Of a stretch of 5,820 bases of DNA, positions 1 to 5,820 are shown piece after piece (positions within the stretch are counted from its first letter, which is position 1; each line of letters starts with the position of its first letter). Below the pieces are notes generated by a model. The model ran no database searches. It had not been told where the DNA came from and saw nothing but the letters and a program-made list of their open reading frames with translations. Location: positions 790-6,609 of the forward strand of contig JALXDW010000157.1 of assembly GCA_027070385.1 (NCBI GenBank), given 5' to 3'. The translations under genes and the position numbers were made by a program. Origin of the DNA: Chromatiales bacterium (GTDB lineage: Bacteria; Pseudomonadota; Gammaproteobacteria; UBA6429; Thiohalophilaceae).

Positions 1-169
1 GTTCAGCAATGACTCGATTAACAACCGGCTCTGCTTCCATAGTGACTGTTTCTGTAACAACTTCTGTTTCAACTGTTGTTTCAGGTAACTCGGTTTCCTT
101 GAGTAAGGATTCAAGAAAAACGGATAAAGCCACTTTAGAGTCAACAATGGTATTATTATCACTACTCAT
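1..169 (-). CDS. parP: ParP-like CheW-related chemotaxis protein, N-terminal fragment (runs off the left edge)
   Basis: Only the first 56 codons are present, starting at an ATG (167-169) that overlaps the end of the ParA-like gene by 8 bases; the frame stays open to the window edge. Residues 12-24 (KVALSVFLESLLK) look like a short amphipathic helix. They resemble the start of the CheW-domain protein that follows parA in Pseudomonas chemotaxis operons. Residues 25-48 are rich in Thr, Glu and Val (ETTVETEVVTETV) and look disordered. In Vibrio the equivalent gene, parP, sits directly after parC; its N-terminal part binds ParC and its C-terminal CheW-like domain joins the chemotaxis array and contacts CheA. 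The CheW-like domain lies outside the window, so the call rests on gene order and the short helix. It could instead be annotated simply as a CheW-domain protein. Confidence 0.7.
   Translation of the reverse strand, partial: MSSDNNTIVDSKVALSVFLESLLKETELPETTVETEVVTETVTMEAEPVVNRVIAE
162..169 (-). other. 8-base stop/start overlap between parC-like and parP-like genes
   Basis: On the minus strand the ATG of the parP-like gene (167-169) lies just before the TAG stop of the parC-like gene (162-164), giving ATGAGTAG. No strong Shine-Dalgarno sequence precedes this ATG. Translation of the second gene is therefore probably coupled to the first, which would suit two proteins that bind each other; the coupling is inferred. 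Confidence 0.75.
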
Positions 170-965
170 TGGTCACCAACTTTAAATCAGGTTGTTTATT
201 TGTACCCAATAAATTATCCAGTAATTCAGCGTATGCCTTTGCACCACGGGAAGACGGCAACATAATTGATAATGGTAACCCTTTCTGGCTTGCTGTTCGA
301 AAAGCCGTATCAACAGGAATAACCCCTTGCCATAATTCAGTACCGTACTTTTCACGTAAAGCACGCAAACTATCAGTAGAAGCTCGCGTACGCCGGTCGA
401 ACATGACCGGGACGATAGTAAAAGATACGTCATGATGGCGTGCCTGTATAATCATATTCAGGGTATGGTGCATTCGTTCCAGGCCTTTTAGTGCCAAAAA
501 TTCAGTTTGTACCGGTACCAGTACATGTGTACAAGCGGCAAGTGCATTGACCATTAACACTCCCAACACGGGTGGACAATCAATTAAAATATAATCATAC
601 TCATTGGAAAGTAATTCAACGACTTTTTTTATAACCAGCCCTTTACCTTCCTGAACGCCTAACTGCCGATCCAGAGTCGCCATGGAAATCGAAGCAGGAA
701 TAAAATCAATACCTTCAACTTCCGAGTGTTTCATCAAACTTTTTATTTCATGTTTGATTGAAAGCTCATGCATCTGAAACAAGTTATATACACTTTTTTC
801 AAGTGAATCAGGATCTTCCTTGAAATAGGATGTTAATGAACCATGTGGGTCCAGGTCAATCAGTAAGCAGCGCATACCACGCTTGGCCAGATGACCGGCA
901 AGCGTCACCACAGTCGTTGTTTTTGCGACCCCTCCTTTCTGATTTGCGATTGCCCAAACTTTCAC
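162..965 (-). CDS. parC: ParA/Soj-family ATPase of the chemotaxis operon (ParC-type polar localisation protein)
   Basis: A 267-residue cytoplasmic P-loop ATPase of the ParA/MinD superfamily. It has a deviant Walker A, KGGVAKTT at residues 10-17 (signature Lys10 and phosphate-binding Lys15), the A' motif DLDPHG at 37-42, and Walker B ILIDCPP at 126-132 with Asp129. It lacks the N-terminal helix-turn-helix of plasmid-type ParA proteins, so it is of the short Soj-like class. The start is a GTG (963-965): the Walker A then falls at the usual distance from the N-terminus, and MKVWAIANQKGG resembles chemotaxis-operon homologues. An ATG two bases upstream is out of frame and stops at once. Its place between the stator genes and a CheW-like gene marks it as the ParC type. 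In Vibrio, ParC guides chemotaxis arrays to the cell pole rather than segregating DNA. A role in chromosome partition is unlikely because no parB or parS-like site is nearby. Confidence 0.9.
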   Translation of the reverse strand: MKVWAIANQKGGVAKTTTVVTLAGHLAKRGMRCLLIDLDPHGSLTSYFKEDPDSLEKSVYNLFQMHELSIKHEIKSLMKHSEVEGIDFIPASISMATLDRQLGVQEGKGLVIKKVVELLSNEYDYILIDCPPVLGVLMVNALAACTHVLVPVQTEFLALKGLERMHHTLNMIIQARHHDVSFTIVPVMFDRRTRASTDSLRALREKYGTELWQGVIPVDTAFRTASQKGLPLSIMLPSSRGAKAYAELLDNLLGTNKQPDLKLVTNE

Positions 966-970
966 ATTAG

Positions 971-974
971 CACC
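971..974 (-). promoter_or_regulatory. Weak ribosome binding site for the parC-like gene
   Basis: The minus strand reads GGTG five bases before the GTG start at 963-965. The gap to the stop of motD is only 17 bases (966-982), too short for a separate promoter. The gene is therefore read from the same transcript as motD. The match to a Shine-Dalgarno sequence is short. Confidence 0.4.
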
Positions 975-982
975 AATAAATA

Positions 983-1765
983 TTATTTCTTACCTTCGAT
1001 TGCAACCATACGCCGGGCATTTTTATCTGCCAGAATAACAATAGTAACCCGCCGATTTTTTTGCCGTCCCTGGTAAGTTTTATTACTGGCCTTAGGGCGA
1101 TATTGCCCGTACCCAATGGCTGTTAATCTTTCCGGTTTTACCCCACGCTGAATTAACGCACGGACCATACTGGCAGCACGTGCGGCTGATAATTCCCAGT
1201 TAGTCGGATAAATTTCATTCCGAATAGGGATATTATCGGTATGCCCTTCCACATCAATATGATTTGGTAAAGGCGCAAGTAATCGTGCCAATTTAGCAAT
1301 AACACCACGTGACTCCGATTCCAGTTCAGCACTGCCTATATCAAACAAAAGACTGTTATTTAATTCAACTTCAACCCATAATTTATTATCGCTTACATTT
1401 ACCAGGCCTTTTTTTATTAACGGTTTTAAAGAGTCCGTTACCTTATCTGCAATGACCGCCATTTGATTTACTTCTGGCTGTTCTTTCTTTTTTAACAATT
1501 CAATCGGCTTTATTTTTTGCAGAACTTTCTTTTCCTTTATAATTGTTTTGGGTTGTTCACCTATTTGAACAGGTTCCAATGATTTAGGTGGTGTTTTAAA
1601 TGCAGCTATCATCGTATCGGAGAGTACCCGATATTTACCTTCATTGATGGATGACATGGAATACATAACAACAAAAAAAGCAAATAACAATGTGATAAAG
1701 TCAGCGTACGAAACCAACCAGCGATCCAGATTATCTTCCTCATGCTGTGTTTTTTTACGTCGCAT
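983..1765 (-). CDS. motD: Flagellar motor stator protein MotD (MotB family)
   Basis: MotB-type stator subunit, 260 residues from the ATG at 1763-1765. It has a short basic cytoplasmic tail (residues 1-15) and one membrane segment at about 19-39. The segment begins SYADF, where Asp22 corresponds to the ion-carrying Asp32 of E. coli MotB. A plug-like stretch follows at about 42-58, then a Lys/Pro-rich linker at 62-98. The C-terminal OmpA-like peptidoglycan-binding domain shows LLFDIGSAEL (139-148), VEGHTDNIPI (172-181, Asp177), NWELSAARA (189-197, Arg196) and NRRVTI (237-242). With MotC it forms an ion channel anchored to the cell wall that drives the flagellar rotor. An in-frame GTG at 1781-1783 would add six residues (MSAINI). 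I prefer the ATG because MotD proteins start with a short Arg/Lys-rich tail, but neither start has a good ribosome binding site. Proton versus sodium coupling cannot be decided here. Confidence 0.93.
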   Translation of the reverse strand: MRRKKTQHEEDNLDRWLVSYADFITLLFAFFVVMYSMSSINEGKYRVLSDTMIAAFKTPPKSLEPVQIGEQPKTIIKEKKVLQKIKPIELLKKKEQPEVNQMAVIADKVTDSLKPLIKKGLVNVSDNKLWVEVELNNSLLFDIGSAELESESRGVIAKLARLLAPLPNHIDVEGHTDNIPIRNEIYPTNWELSAARAASMVRALIQRGVKPERLTAIGYGQYRPKASNKTYQGRQKNRRVTIVILADKNARRMVAIEGKK

Positions 1766-1798
1766 AATATTTATCGCTGACACTTTGATGATTAAAAA

Positions 1799-2539
1799 TC
1801 ACAAAAGATAGCCCAATAATTTGGTTTCAATATTGCGAGGGTTATCCCCCTCAGCGATAGAAACCATTCCTTCAACAACCATATCTCTAAATTGCACCTG
1901 TTCTGCAATCAGTGCTTTTAGTTTGTTTGAGACGGGAATAAAAAACAAATTAGCAGCGGCCACACCATAAATGGTTGCTACAAAAGCAACGGCAATACCA
2001 CTACCCAGTTTGCTGGGGTCTGATAAATTACCCATAACCTGTATCAACCCCAGTACTGCACCAATAATACCAATGGTTGGACTGTAGCCCCCCATACTTT
2101 CAAAAATCTTTGCTGCCTGCATATCAAAACGTTCTTTTGTTTCAATCTCAACATCCAGAATAGAACGTATATTTTCCGGTTCGCTGCCATCAATTAATAA
2201 CTGCAAACCTTTGCGTGCAAATAAATTCTTTTCCTGTTCTTCTATATTCTCCAGACCTAATAGCCCTTCTTTACGTGCAATATTACTCCAGGCAACAATT
2301 TTGTCGATAGTTCTTTCCATTTGATGTTTGGGGGCAATAAAAATCCAGGTTGACATCCGCACTGCACGCATAAAAACAGCAAATGGTGACTGCAACATCA
2401 CCGCACCGAGGGTGCCGCCTAAAACAATTAACATCGCAGGGCCATTCACTAAAGTAGAAATAACACCACCTTCCAGGTACTGACCAAGAAGAATGGCTGT
2501 CACACCAACAATCAGCCCTATTATGCTTAAAAAATCCAT
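1799..2539 (-). CDS. motC: Flagellar motor stator protein MotC (MotA family)
   Basis: MotA/PomA-type integral membrane stator subunit of 246 residues, the shorter form rather than the roughly 295-residue enteric MotA. Hydrophobic segments lie at about 4-20, 33-50, 152-171 and 181-203, giving the four-helix topology with a large cytoplasmic loop between helices 2 and 3. Within that loop, ARKEGLLGLE (88-97) carries Arg89 and Glu97 with the same spacing as the rotor-contacting Arg90 and Glu98 of E. coli MotA. Pro154 (GYSPTIG) and Pro202 (FIPVSNKL) correspond to the conserved prolines 173 and 222. It starts with an ATG two bases after the stop of cheB, and motD follows within a few dozen bases, so the three are read together. 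In Pseudomonas, MotCD is a second stator set used besides MotAB; whether this organism has another set cannot be seen. Confidence 0.94.
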   Translation of the reverse strand: MDFLSIIGLIVGVTAILLGQYLEGGVISTLVNGPAMLIVLGGTLGAVMLQSPFAVFMRAVRMSTWIFIAPKHQMERTIDKIVAWSNIARKEGLLGLENIEEQEKNLFARKGLQLLIDGSEPENIRSILDVEIETKERFDMQAAKIFESMGGYSPTIGIIGAVLGLIQVMGNLSDPSKLGSGIAVAFVATIYGVAAANLFFIPVSNKLKALIAEQVQFRDMVVEGMVSIAEGDNPRNIETKLLGYLL

Positions 2540-2541
2540 CT

Positions 2542-3618
2542 TTACACTCGCTTGGCTATACTGGCACCTACTTTGTTAATGTCCATTACTTTCTCAGCGA
2601 TACCTGCCTCCACAACAGCCGCTGGCATACCATAAACAACGCAACTACTTTCATCCTGTGCCCAGACAATGGAGCCTGACTGATGTAGCAAGGTTGCACC
2701 TTTACAACCGTCCGCCCCCATCCCTGTTAAGATAACCGCCAGGGTATTTGCAGGAACAACTTTGTTAATCGATGCGTAAGTCACATCAACAGAAGGCTTA
2801 TACGTCTGGTTAGGAATTTCATCTACTATTTTCAATGATAATTGACCCGCGACTTTTTCCACTATCATTTGTTTACCACCCGGAGCAATATATGCTGTCG
2901 CAGGCTGTAACTTGTCACCGGTTTCTGCTTCTTTAACATGTATTTTGCATTGCTTGTCTAAACGCTCTGCAAAAGCACCTGTGAAGCTGCCAGGCATATG
3001 TTGTACGACAATAATCGGCACAGGGAAATTTTCAGGTAACTCCGCCAATACTTTTTGCAAAGCAACCGGCCCTCCCGTTGATGTACCAATAGCAACCAGA
3101 TTGATTTTTGTTGAAGTATTTTCCTTTATACGTGGAACAGCTTTTGCCGTCGTTGTTGCTGGAGTGGCAACGGCTGCACTTGTACGGTTTGTACTGGATG
3201 CGGGTTTGGTTATACCTGAGCGACTTGTTTTAAGTGCTTTAACCCGCTGACAAAGCAATCGCTTTGCTTCTTCCTTATCTTTGGAAATATCTTCAAAACG
3301 TTTTGGTAGAAAATCGACTGCCCCCGCATCCAGTGCTTCCAGTGTCGCTTTGGCGCCATCGGTTGTTAACGATGAAAACATGATAATCGGTGTGGGGGAC
3401 AGCTGCATAATTTTACGTGTTGCAGTAATGCCATCCATAACCGGCATTTCAATGTCCATGGTAATCACATCGGGTTTCAGATTTTTTGCAGCTTCTACGG
3501 CCTGTTCACCATTCTCAGCAAGCCCCACAACCTCAAGCATAGGATCGGATTCAAGTATTTCTTTTACCCGACGTCTGAAAAAACCGGAATCATCAACAAC
3601 TAATACACGAATTGCCAT
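2542..3618 (-). CDS. cheB: Chemotaxis response regulator protein-glutamate methylesterase/deamidase CheB
   Basis: Full-length CheB, 358 residues, removing methyl groups from (and deamidating) glutamyl sites of chemoreceptors to give sensory adaptation. The receiver domain (about 1-125) has the acidic pair Asp9-Asp10 (VVDDSG), phosphoacceptor Asp55 (TMDIEMP), the Ser82/Ser83 switch position and Lys106 (LPKRF). A Ser/Thr/Ala-rich linker covers about 130-170. The methylesterase domain (171-358) carries the catalytic triad: Ser180 in IGTSTGGP, His207 in VVQHMPGSF and Asp303 in TGMGADGCKG. The His-to-Asp spacing is 96 residues, as in Salmonella CheB (His190, Asp286). The gene follows cheA, which phosphorylates its receiver domain, and lies two bases upstream of motC. 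The start ATG (3616-3618) is supported by a clear ribosome binding site. All key residues are intact. Confidence 0.97.
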   Translation of the reverse strand: MAIRVLVVDDSGFFRRRVKEILESDPMLEVVGLAENGEQAVEAAKNLKPDVITMDIEMPVMDGITATRKIMQLSPTPIIMFSSLTTDGAKATLEALDAGAVDFLPKRFEDISKDKEEAKRLLCQRVKALKTSRSGITKPASSTNRTSAAVATPATTTAKAVPRIKENTSTKINLVAIGTSTGGPVALQKVLAELPENFPVPIIVVQHMPGSFTGAFAERLDKQCKIHVKEAETGDKLQPATAYIAPGGKQMIVEKVAGQLSLKIVDEIPNQTYKPSVDVTYASINKVVPANTLAVILTGMGADGCKGATLLHQSGSIVWAQDESSCVVYGMPAAVVEAGIAEKVMDINKVGASIAKRV

Positions 3619-3694
3619 TTAACATCCTCACCACTTTCATTTGACTTTAAACTTTTAAGTATTACTGGTGTACGCTTGTTAAAGGCTACTTATC
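3619..3694 (-). other. 76-base spacer between cheA and cheB
   Basis: This is the longest non-coding stretch in the window. Near its cheB end it holds a strong ribosome binding site. In its middle is a 17-base imperfect dyad, ACTTTAAACTTTTAAGT at 3644-3660, with arms matching at 7 of 8 positions around the central base. No terminator-like GC stem with a T run is present, and no convincing sigma-70, sigma-54 or sigma-28 promoter. The genes are most likely read through on one transcript. Confidence 0.6.
3626..3632 (-). promoter_or_regulatory. Ribosome binding site of cheB
   Basis: The minus strand reads GGTGAGG, containing the core GAGG, seven bases before the ATG of cheB. It is the best Shine-Dalgarno sequence in the window and fixes the cheB start. 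It fits the fact that cheB, unlike motC and the parP-like gene, does not abut the gene before it. Confidence 0.8.
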
Positions 3695-5820
3695 TTAAAC
3701 ATAGCGCTTCATTAAACCAGGAACATCAAGAATAATAGCAATGCCGCCATCACCTGTGATAGTTGCACCCGCAAGACCGGATAACCCCTGTAATAACGCA
3801 CCCAGTGGTTTGATAACAACTTCTTCCTGACCTATTAATTCATCAACAAGAAAGCACACTTTTTGTGTTCCAATAGAGACAACAACAACATGACCATCTT
3901 TGGGAAGTTCTGAACCCATTTCACCTTTAACCAACCAACGTTTTAAATAAAATAAAGGTAAGGTTCTTTCTCTGACTATGGTAACCAGTTGGCCATCCAT
4001 AATGTTCGTTTTTGTCAAATCAAGGTGGAATATTTCATTTACATTGACGAGAGGCAAAGCAAACATTTGCTCGCCAAGACGAACCATTAATGTTGACATA
4101 ATGGCCAATGTCAGCGGTACTTTAATTTCTATACGACTGCCTTTACCCAACTTGGAATGAACTTCAACCGAACCGTTAAGTTGTGTGATGCTGGTTTTTA
4201 CAACATCCATTCCTACACCACGGCCGGAGATATCGGAAATTTCTTTCTTGGTTGAAAATCCAGGTTCAAAAATCAGATTATAGGCTTCATGGTCATCAAT
4301 CCTTGCAGCTGCATCTTTGTCGAACATACCACGTTCAACAGCAATGTTACGCAATACATCAGCATTCATTCCCTTACCATCATCTTCAATCGACAGTAAA
4401 ATATGATCGCCTTCCTGTGAGGCGGATAAAATAACGGTACCTTGTCTGTCTTTACCGGCTTTAACACGGTCATCGGGCATTTCAATACCATGATCAACGG
4501 AATTACGAACCAGATGCACCAATGGATCAGCCAATGCTTCTACCAGATTTTTATCCAGATCGGTATCTTCTCCCATCATTTCCAGTCGAATTTCTTTTTT
4601 CAGACTACGAGCCAGATCACGTACTACACGTGGAAAACGACCAAAAACTTTTTTAATCGGTTGCATTCGGGTTTTCATCACAGATAATTGCAGATCCGCT
4701 GTGACCAGATCCAGGTTAGCAACGGCCTTTGACATTTCTTCGCCACCGATCATTGCACCGATACGTGTCAAGCGATTGCGCACCAGTACCAGTTCTCCAA
4801 CCATATTCATAATTTCATCCAACCGGGCAGTATCCACACGCACTGATGTTTCAACGGGCTGTTTGGTATCTTTTGCCACAGCCTTCGGTTTTTCGGCTGT
4901 AGCTGGTTTCGGTTTGTCAGCCTCTGATTTTGGTTTTGTTTCTGGTTTGGGTATATCGGAGGATTTTTGTTTGGCAGCGGGCTGTTCTTTTGATGTTGCG
5001 GCCGGTTTTTCAGCATGAGTGTCTGCCGGGGTTTTGTCCGGTCTTTCAGCTGCAATTTTCGCTGTGTTAATTTTTCCAGCACCATGTAAATCATCCAGCA
5101 ATGATTCAAATTCATCATCGGTGATTTCATCACTGTCGGCAGAAGAGGATGTTGTTGTTTCTTCAGTAGATGATTGTGTGTCTTCTGTTGCAGAATCCGA
5201 CTGAGCCACAGCTGCAGTATTAATCGTACCTTCACCATGAATTTTATCCAATAAGGCTTCAAATTCATCTTCTGTTATTTCATCGGATTCATTAGCCTCA
5301 CTATCATCGTCCATGCCAAATAAATCTTCTTCATCAGTATCCGTTTCAGTAGCAGAAGGTTCCTTGCCGTCCAGCGCATCCAGCAAAACATTGAACTCAT
5401 CATCGGTAATATCTTCACCACCGCCAACGCGAGCATCATCATTTTCAGCTATGTTTTCGGCACTGGTTTCTTCCGTACTCACTTCCACAGTAGTTTCATC
5501 AGCCGGCTCTTCTACCGATTCAGATTCAACCACAGGCTCCCCTTTAATAATACCATCCAGGGCTGCTAATAAGGCTGGATCCACTTCTTCCGGTTCACTA
5601 CTGGAACGCAATGCATCAAACTGATCATTAAGCACATCAAGCACCGGCAATATCGTATCCATTAAATGAGAATTAACAGTAATCTCACTATTGCGCACCA
5701 TATTAAAAACATCTTCAGAACGGTGACAAACAGCAACCATCGGTTCAATCGCAAGAAAACCGGCTCCACCTTTTATTGTATGGAATCCACGAAAGATAGA
5801 ATTAAGTAAATCCATATCTT
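3695..5820 (-). CDS. cheA: Chemotaxis histidine kinase CheA (5' end outside the window)
   Basis: CheA is the cytoplasmic histidine kinase of chemoreceptor arrays; it phosphorylates itself, then CheY and CheB. The frame is open to the right edge. The ATG at 5813-5815 is internal to the P1 domain (preceded by Asp), so roughly 40 residues should be missing. Numbering from that Met: P1 (1-95) has phosphorylated His12 in FHTIKGG (codon 5780-5782) with Lys15, His31 and Glu34 at the usual +3, +19 and +22. A linker (96-325) has three acidic repeats, then a Lys/Pro/Ala-rich part (259-322); I see no obvious globular P2 domain. P3 dimerisation runs from 326 to about 390. The P4 kinase domain has the N box HLVRNSVDHGIE (434-445), G1 EDDGKGM (477-483), F box FEPGFST (516-522) and G2 GRGVGMD (531-537). 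The CheW-like P5 occupies about 567-706. All catalytic motifs are intact. Confidence 0.97.
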   Translation of the reverse strand, partial: DMDLLNSIFRGFHTIKGGAGFLAIEPMVAVCHRSEDVFNMVRNSEITVNSHLMDTILPVLDVLNDQFDALRSSSEPEEVDPALLAALDGIIKGEPVVESESVEEPADETTVEVSTEETSAENIAENDDARVGGGEDITDDEFNVLLDALDGKEPSATETDTDEEDLFGMDDDSEANESDEITEDEFEALLDKIHGEGTINTAAVAQSDSATEDTQSSTEETTTSSSADSDEITDDEFESLLDDLHGAGKINTAKIAAERPDKTPADTHAEKPAATSKEQPAAKQKSSDIPKPETKPKSEADKPKPATAEKPKAVAKDTKQPVETSVRVDTARLDEIMNMVGELVLVRNRLTRIGAMIGGEEMSKAVANLDLVTADLQLSVMKTRMQPIKKVFGRFPRVVRDLARSLKKEIRLEMMGEDTDLDKNLVEALADPLVHLVRNSVDHGIEMPDDRVKAGKDRQGTVILSASQEGDHILLSIEDDGKGMNADVLRNIAVERGMFDKDAAARIDDHEAYNLIFEPGFSTKKEISDISGRGVGMDVVKTSITQLNGSVEVHSKLGKGSRIEIKVPLTLAIMSTLMVRLGEQMFALPLVNVNEIFHLDLTKTNIMDGQLVTIVRERTLPLFYLKRWLVKGEMGSELPKDGHVVVVSIGTQKVCFLVDELIGQEEVVIKPLGALLQGLSGLAGATITGDGGIAIILDVPGLMKRYV
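5051..5125 (-). repeat. CheA linker repeat 3 (ITDDEFESLLDDLHG + INTAKIA)
   Basis: Third copy, residues 231-255, with core and INTAKIA tail aligned without gaps to repeat 2. After this copy the linker changes from acidic to Lys/Pro/Ala-rich. Repeats 2 and 3 look like a duplication of one 25-residue unit plus a Ser/Thr/Glu-rich spacer. Confidence 0.85.
5204..5278 (-). repeat. CheA linker repeat 2 (ITEDEFEALLDKIHG + INTAAVA)
   Basis: Second copy of the linker motif, residues 180-204. The core is followed by EGT and then INTAAVA, a tail shared with repeat 3. It is separated from repeat 1 by an Asp/Glu-rich spacer containing DEEDLFGMDDD (161-171). Confidence 0.85.
5366..5410 (-). repeat. CheA linker repeat 1 (ITDDEFNVLLDALDG)
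   Basis: First of three copies of an acidic, helix-like motif of consensus I-T-[DE]-D-E-F-x-x-L-L-D-x-[LI]-[HD]-G in the CheA linker, residues 136-150 of the visible protein. It differs most from the others: it ends DG instead of HG and lacks the following INTA tail. Confidence 0.8.

Noticed and set aside
162..965. Chromosome or plasmid partition locus because of the ParA homologue
   Set aside because: There is no parB-like gene or parS-like repeat, and the neighbours are chemotaxis and motor genes; the ParC-type array-positioning role explains the context.
2912..3622. Two open frames of over 110 codons on the plus strand opposite cheB
   Set aside because: They lie fully antisense to a complete CheB with all catalytic residues intact, show no domains, and look like mirror frames.
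3641..3690. Possible internal promoter in the cheA-cheB spacer (TTAACA on the minus strand at 3677-3682, or a TAAAAGTTT sigma-28-like string)
   Set aside because: No good -10 element lies 16-18 bases from TTAACA, and no GCCGATAA-like element follows the sigma-28-like string. AT-rich DNA yields such matches by chance.
4807..5268. A 153-codon open frame on the minus strand inside cheA, rich in Leu, Pro, Lys and Gln
   Set aside because: It is the cheA linker read in another frame. It stays open because the linker is low-complexity, and it has no recognisable domain or ribosome binding site.
4701..5624. Ser/Ala/Val-rich open frames on the plus strand opposite the cheA linker
   Set aside because: Their Ser-rich composition is what the complement of Asp/Glu/Ser codons gives; there are no domains, and the minus strand has a well-supported gene.
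1..5820. A defence system, mobile element, CRISPR array or RNA gene
   Set aside because: Nearly every base belongs to intact, colinear chemotaxis and motility genes. I saw no transposase, inverted terminal repeats, spaced direct repeats or tRNA/rRNA-like sequence.

Overview
The window is a piece of a flagellar/chemotaxis operon from a motile gammaproteobacterium, and every gene is on the minus strand. Read in the direction of transcription (high to low coordinates) the order is cheA (5' end outside the window), cheB, motC (MotA-type stator), motD (MotB-type stator), a ParA-like ATPase of the ParC type, and the first 56 codons of a ParP-like (CheW-related) gene. This order matches the cheA-cheB-motC-motD-parA-cheW block known from Pseudomonas and related non-enteric Gammaproteobacteria. 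The sequence is visibly AT-rich, with many TTA and AAA codons, so a Pseudomonas is unlikely. A marine or sulfur/methyl-oxidising gammaproteobacterium would fit, but the genus cannot be named from this sequence.

Layout: 3695-5820 holds cheA, with an almost complete P1 domain, a long low-complexity linker with three copies of an acidic helical motif, then the P3, P4 and P5 domains. 3619-3694 is a 76-base spacer with a good ribosome binding site for cheB. 2542-3618 is cheB, followed after 2 bases by motC (1799-2539), then motD (983-1765 or 1783). A 17-base gap precedes a GTG-started parC-like gene (162-965), which overlaps by 8 bases the parP-like gene running off the left edge. Apart from the cheA-cheB spacer there is almost no non-coding DNA. 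No RNA genes, mobile elements, CRISPR arrays, strong promoters or terminators were seen.

How the genes work together: CheA autophosphorylates in receptor arrays and passes phosphate to CheY (probably encoded upstream, outside the window) and to CheB, which resets receptor methylation. MotC and MotD form the ion-driven stator that turns the flagellar motor. The ParC/ParP pair, known from Vibrio, places chemotaxis arrays at the cell pole and passes them to daughter cells, with ParP touching CheA. This is a well-known type of operon. I found no undescribed system; the most interesting detail is the triple repeat in the CheA linker, which may be a docking site for CheY/CheB or for the polar-localisation machinery.
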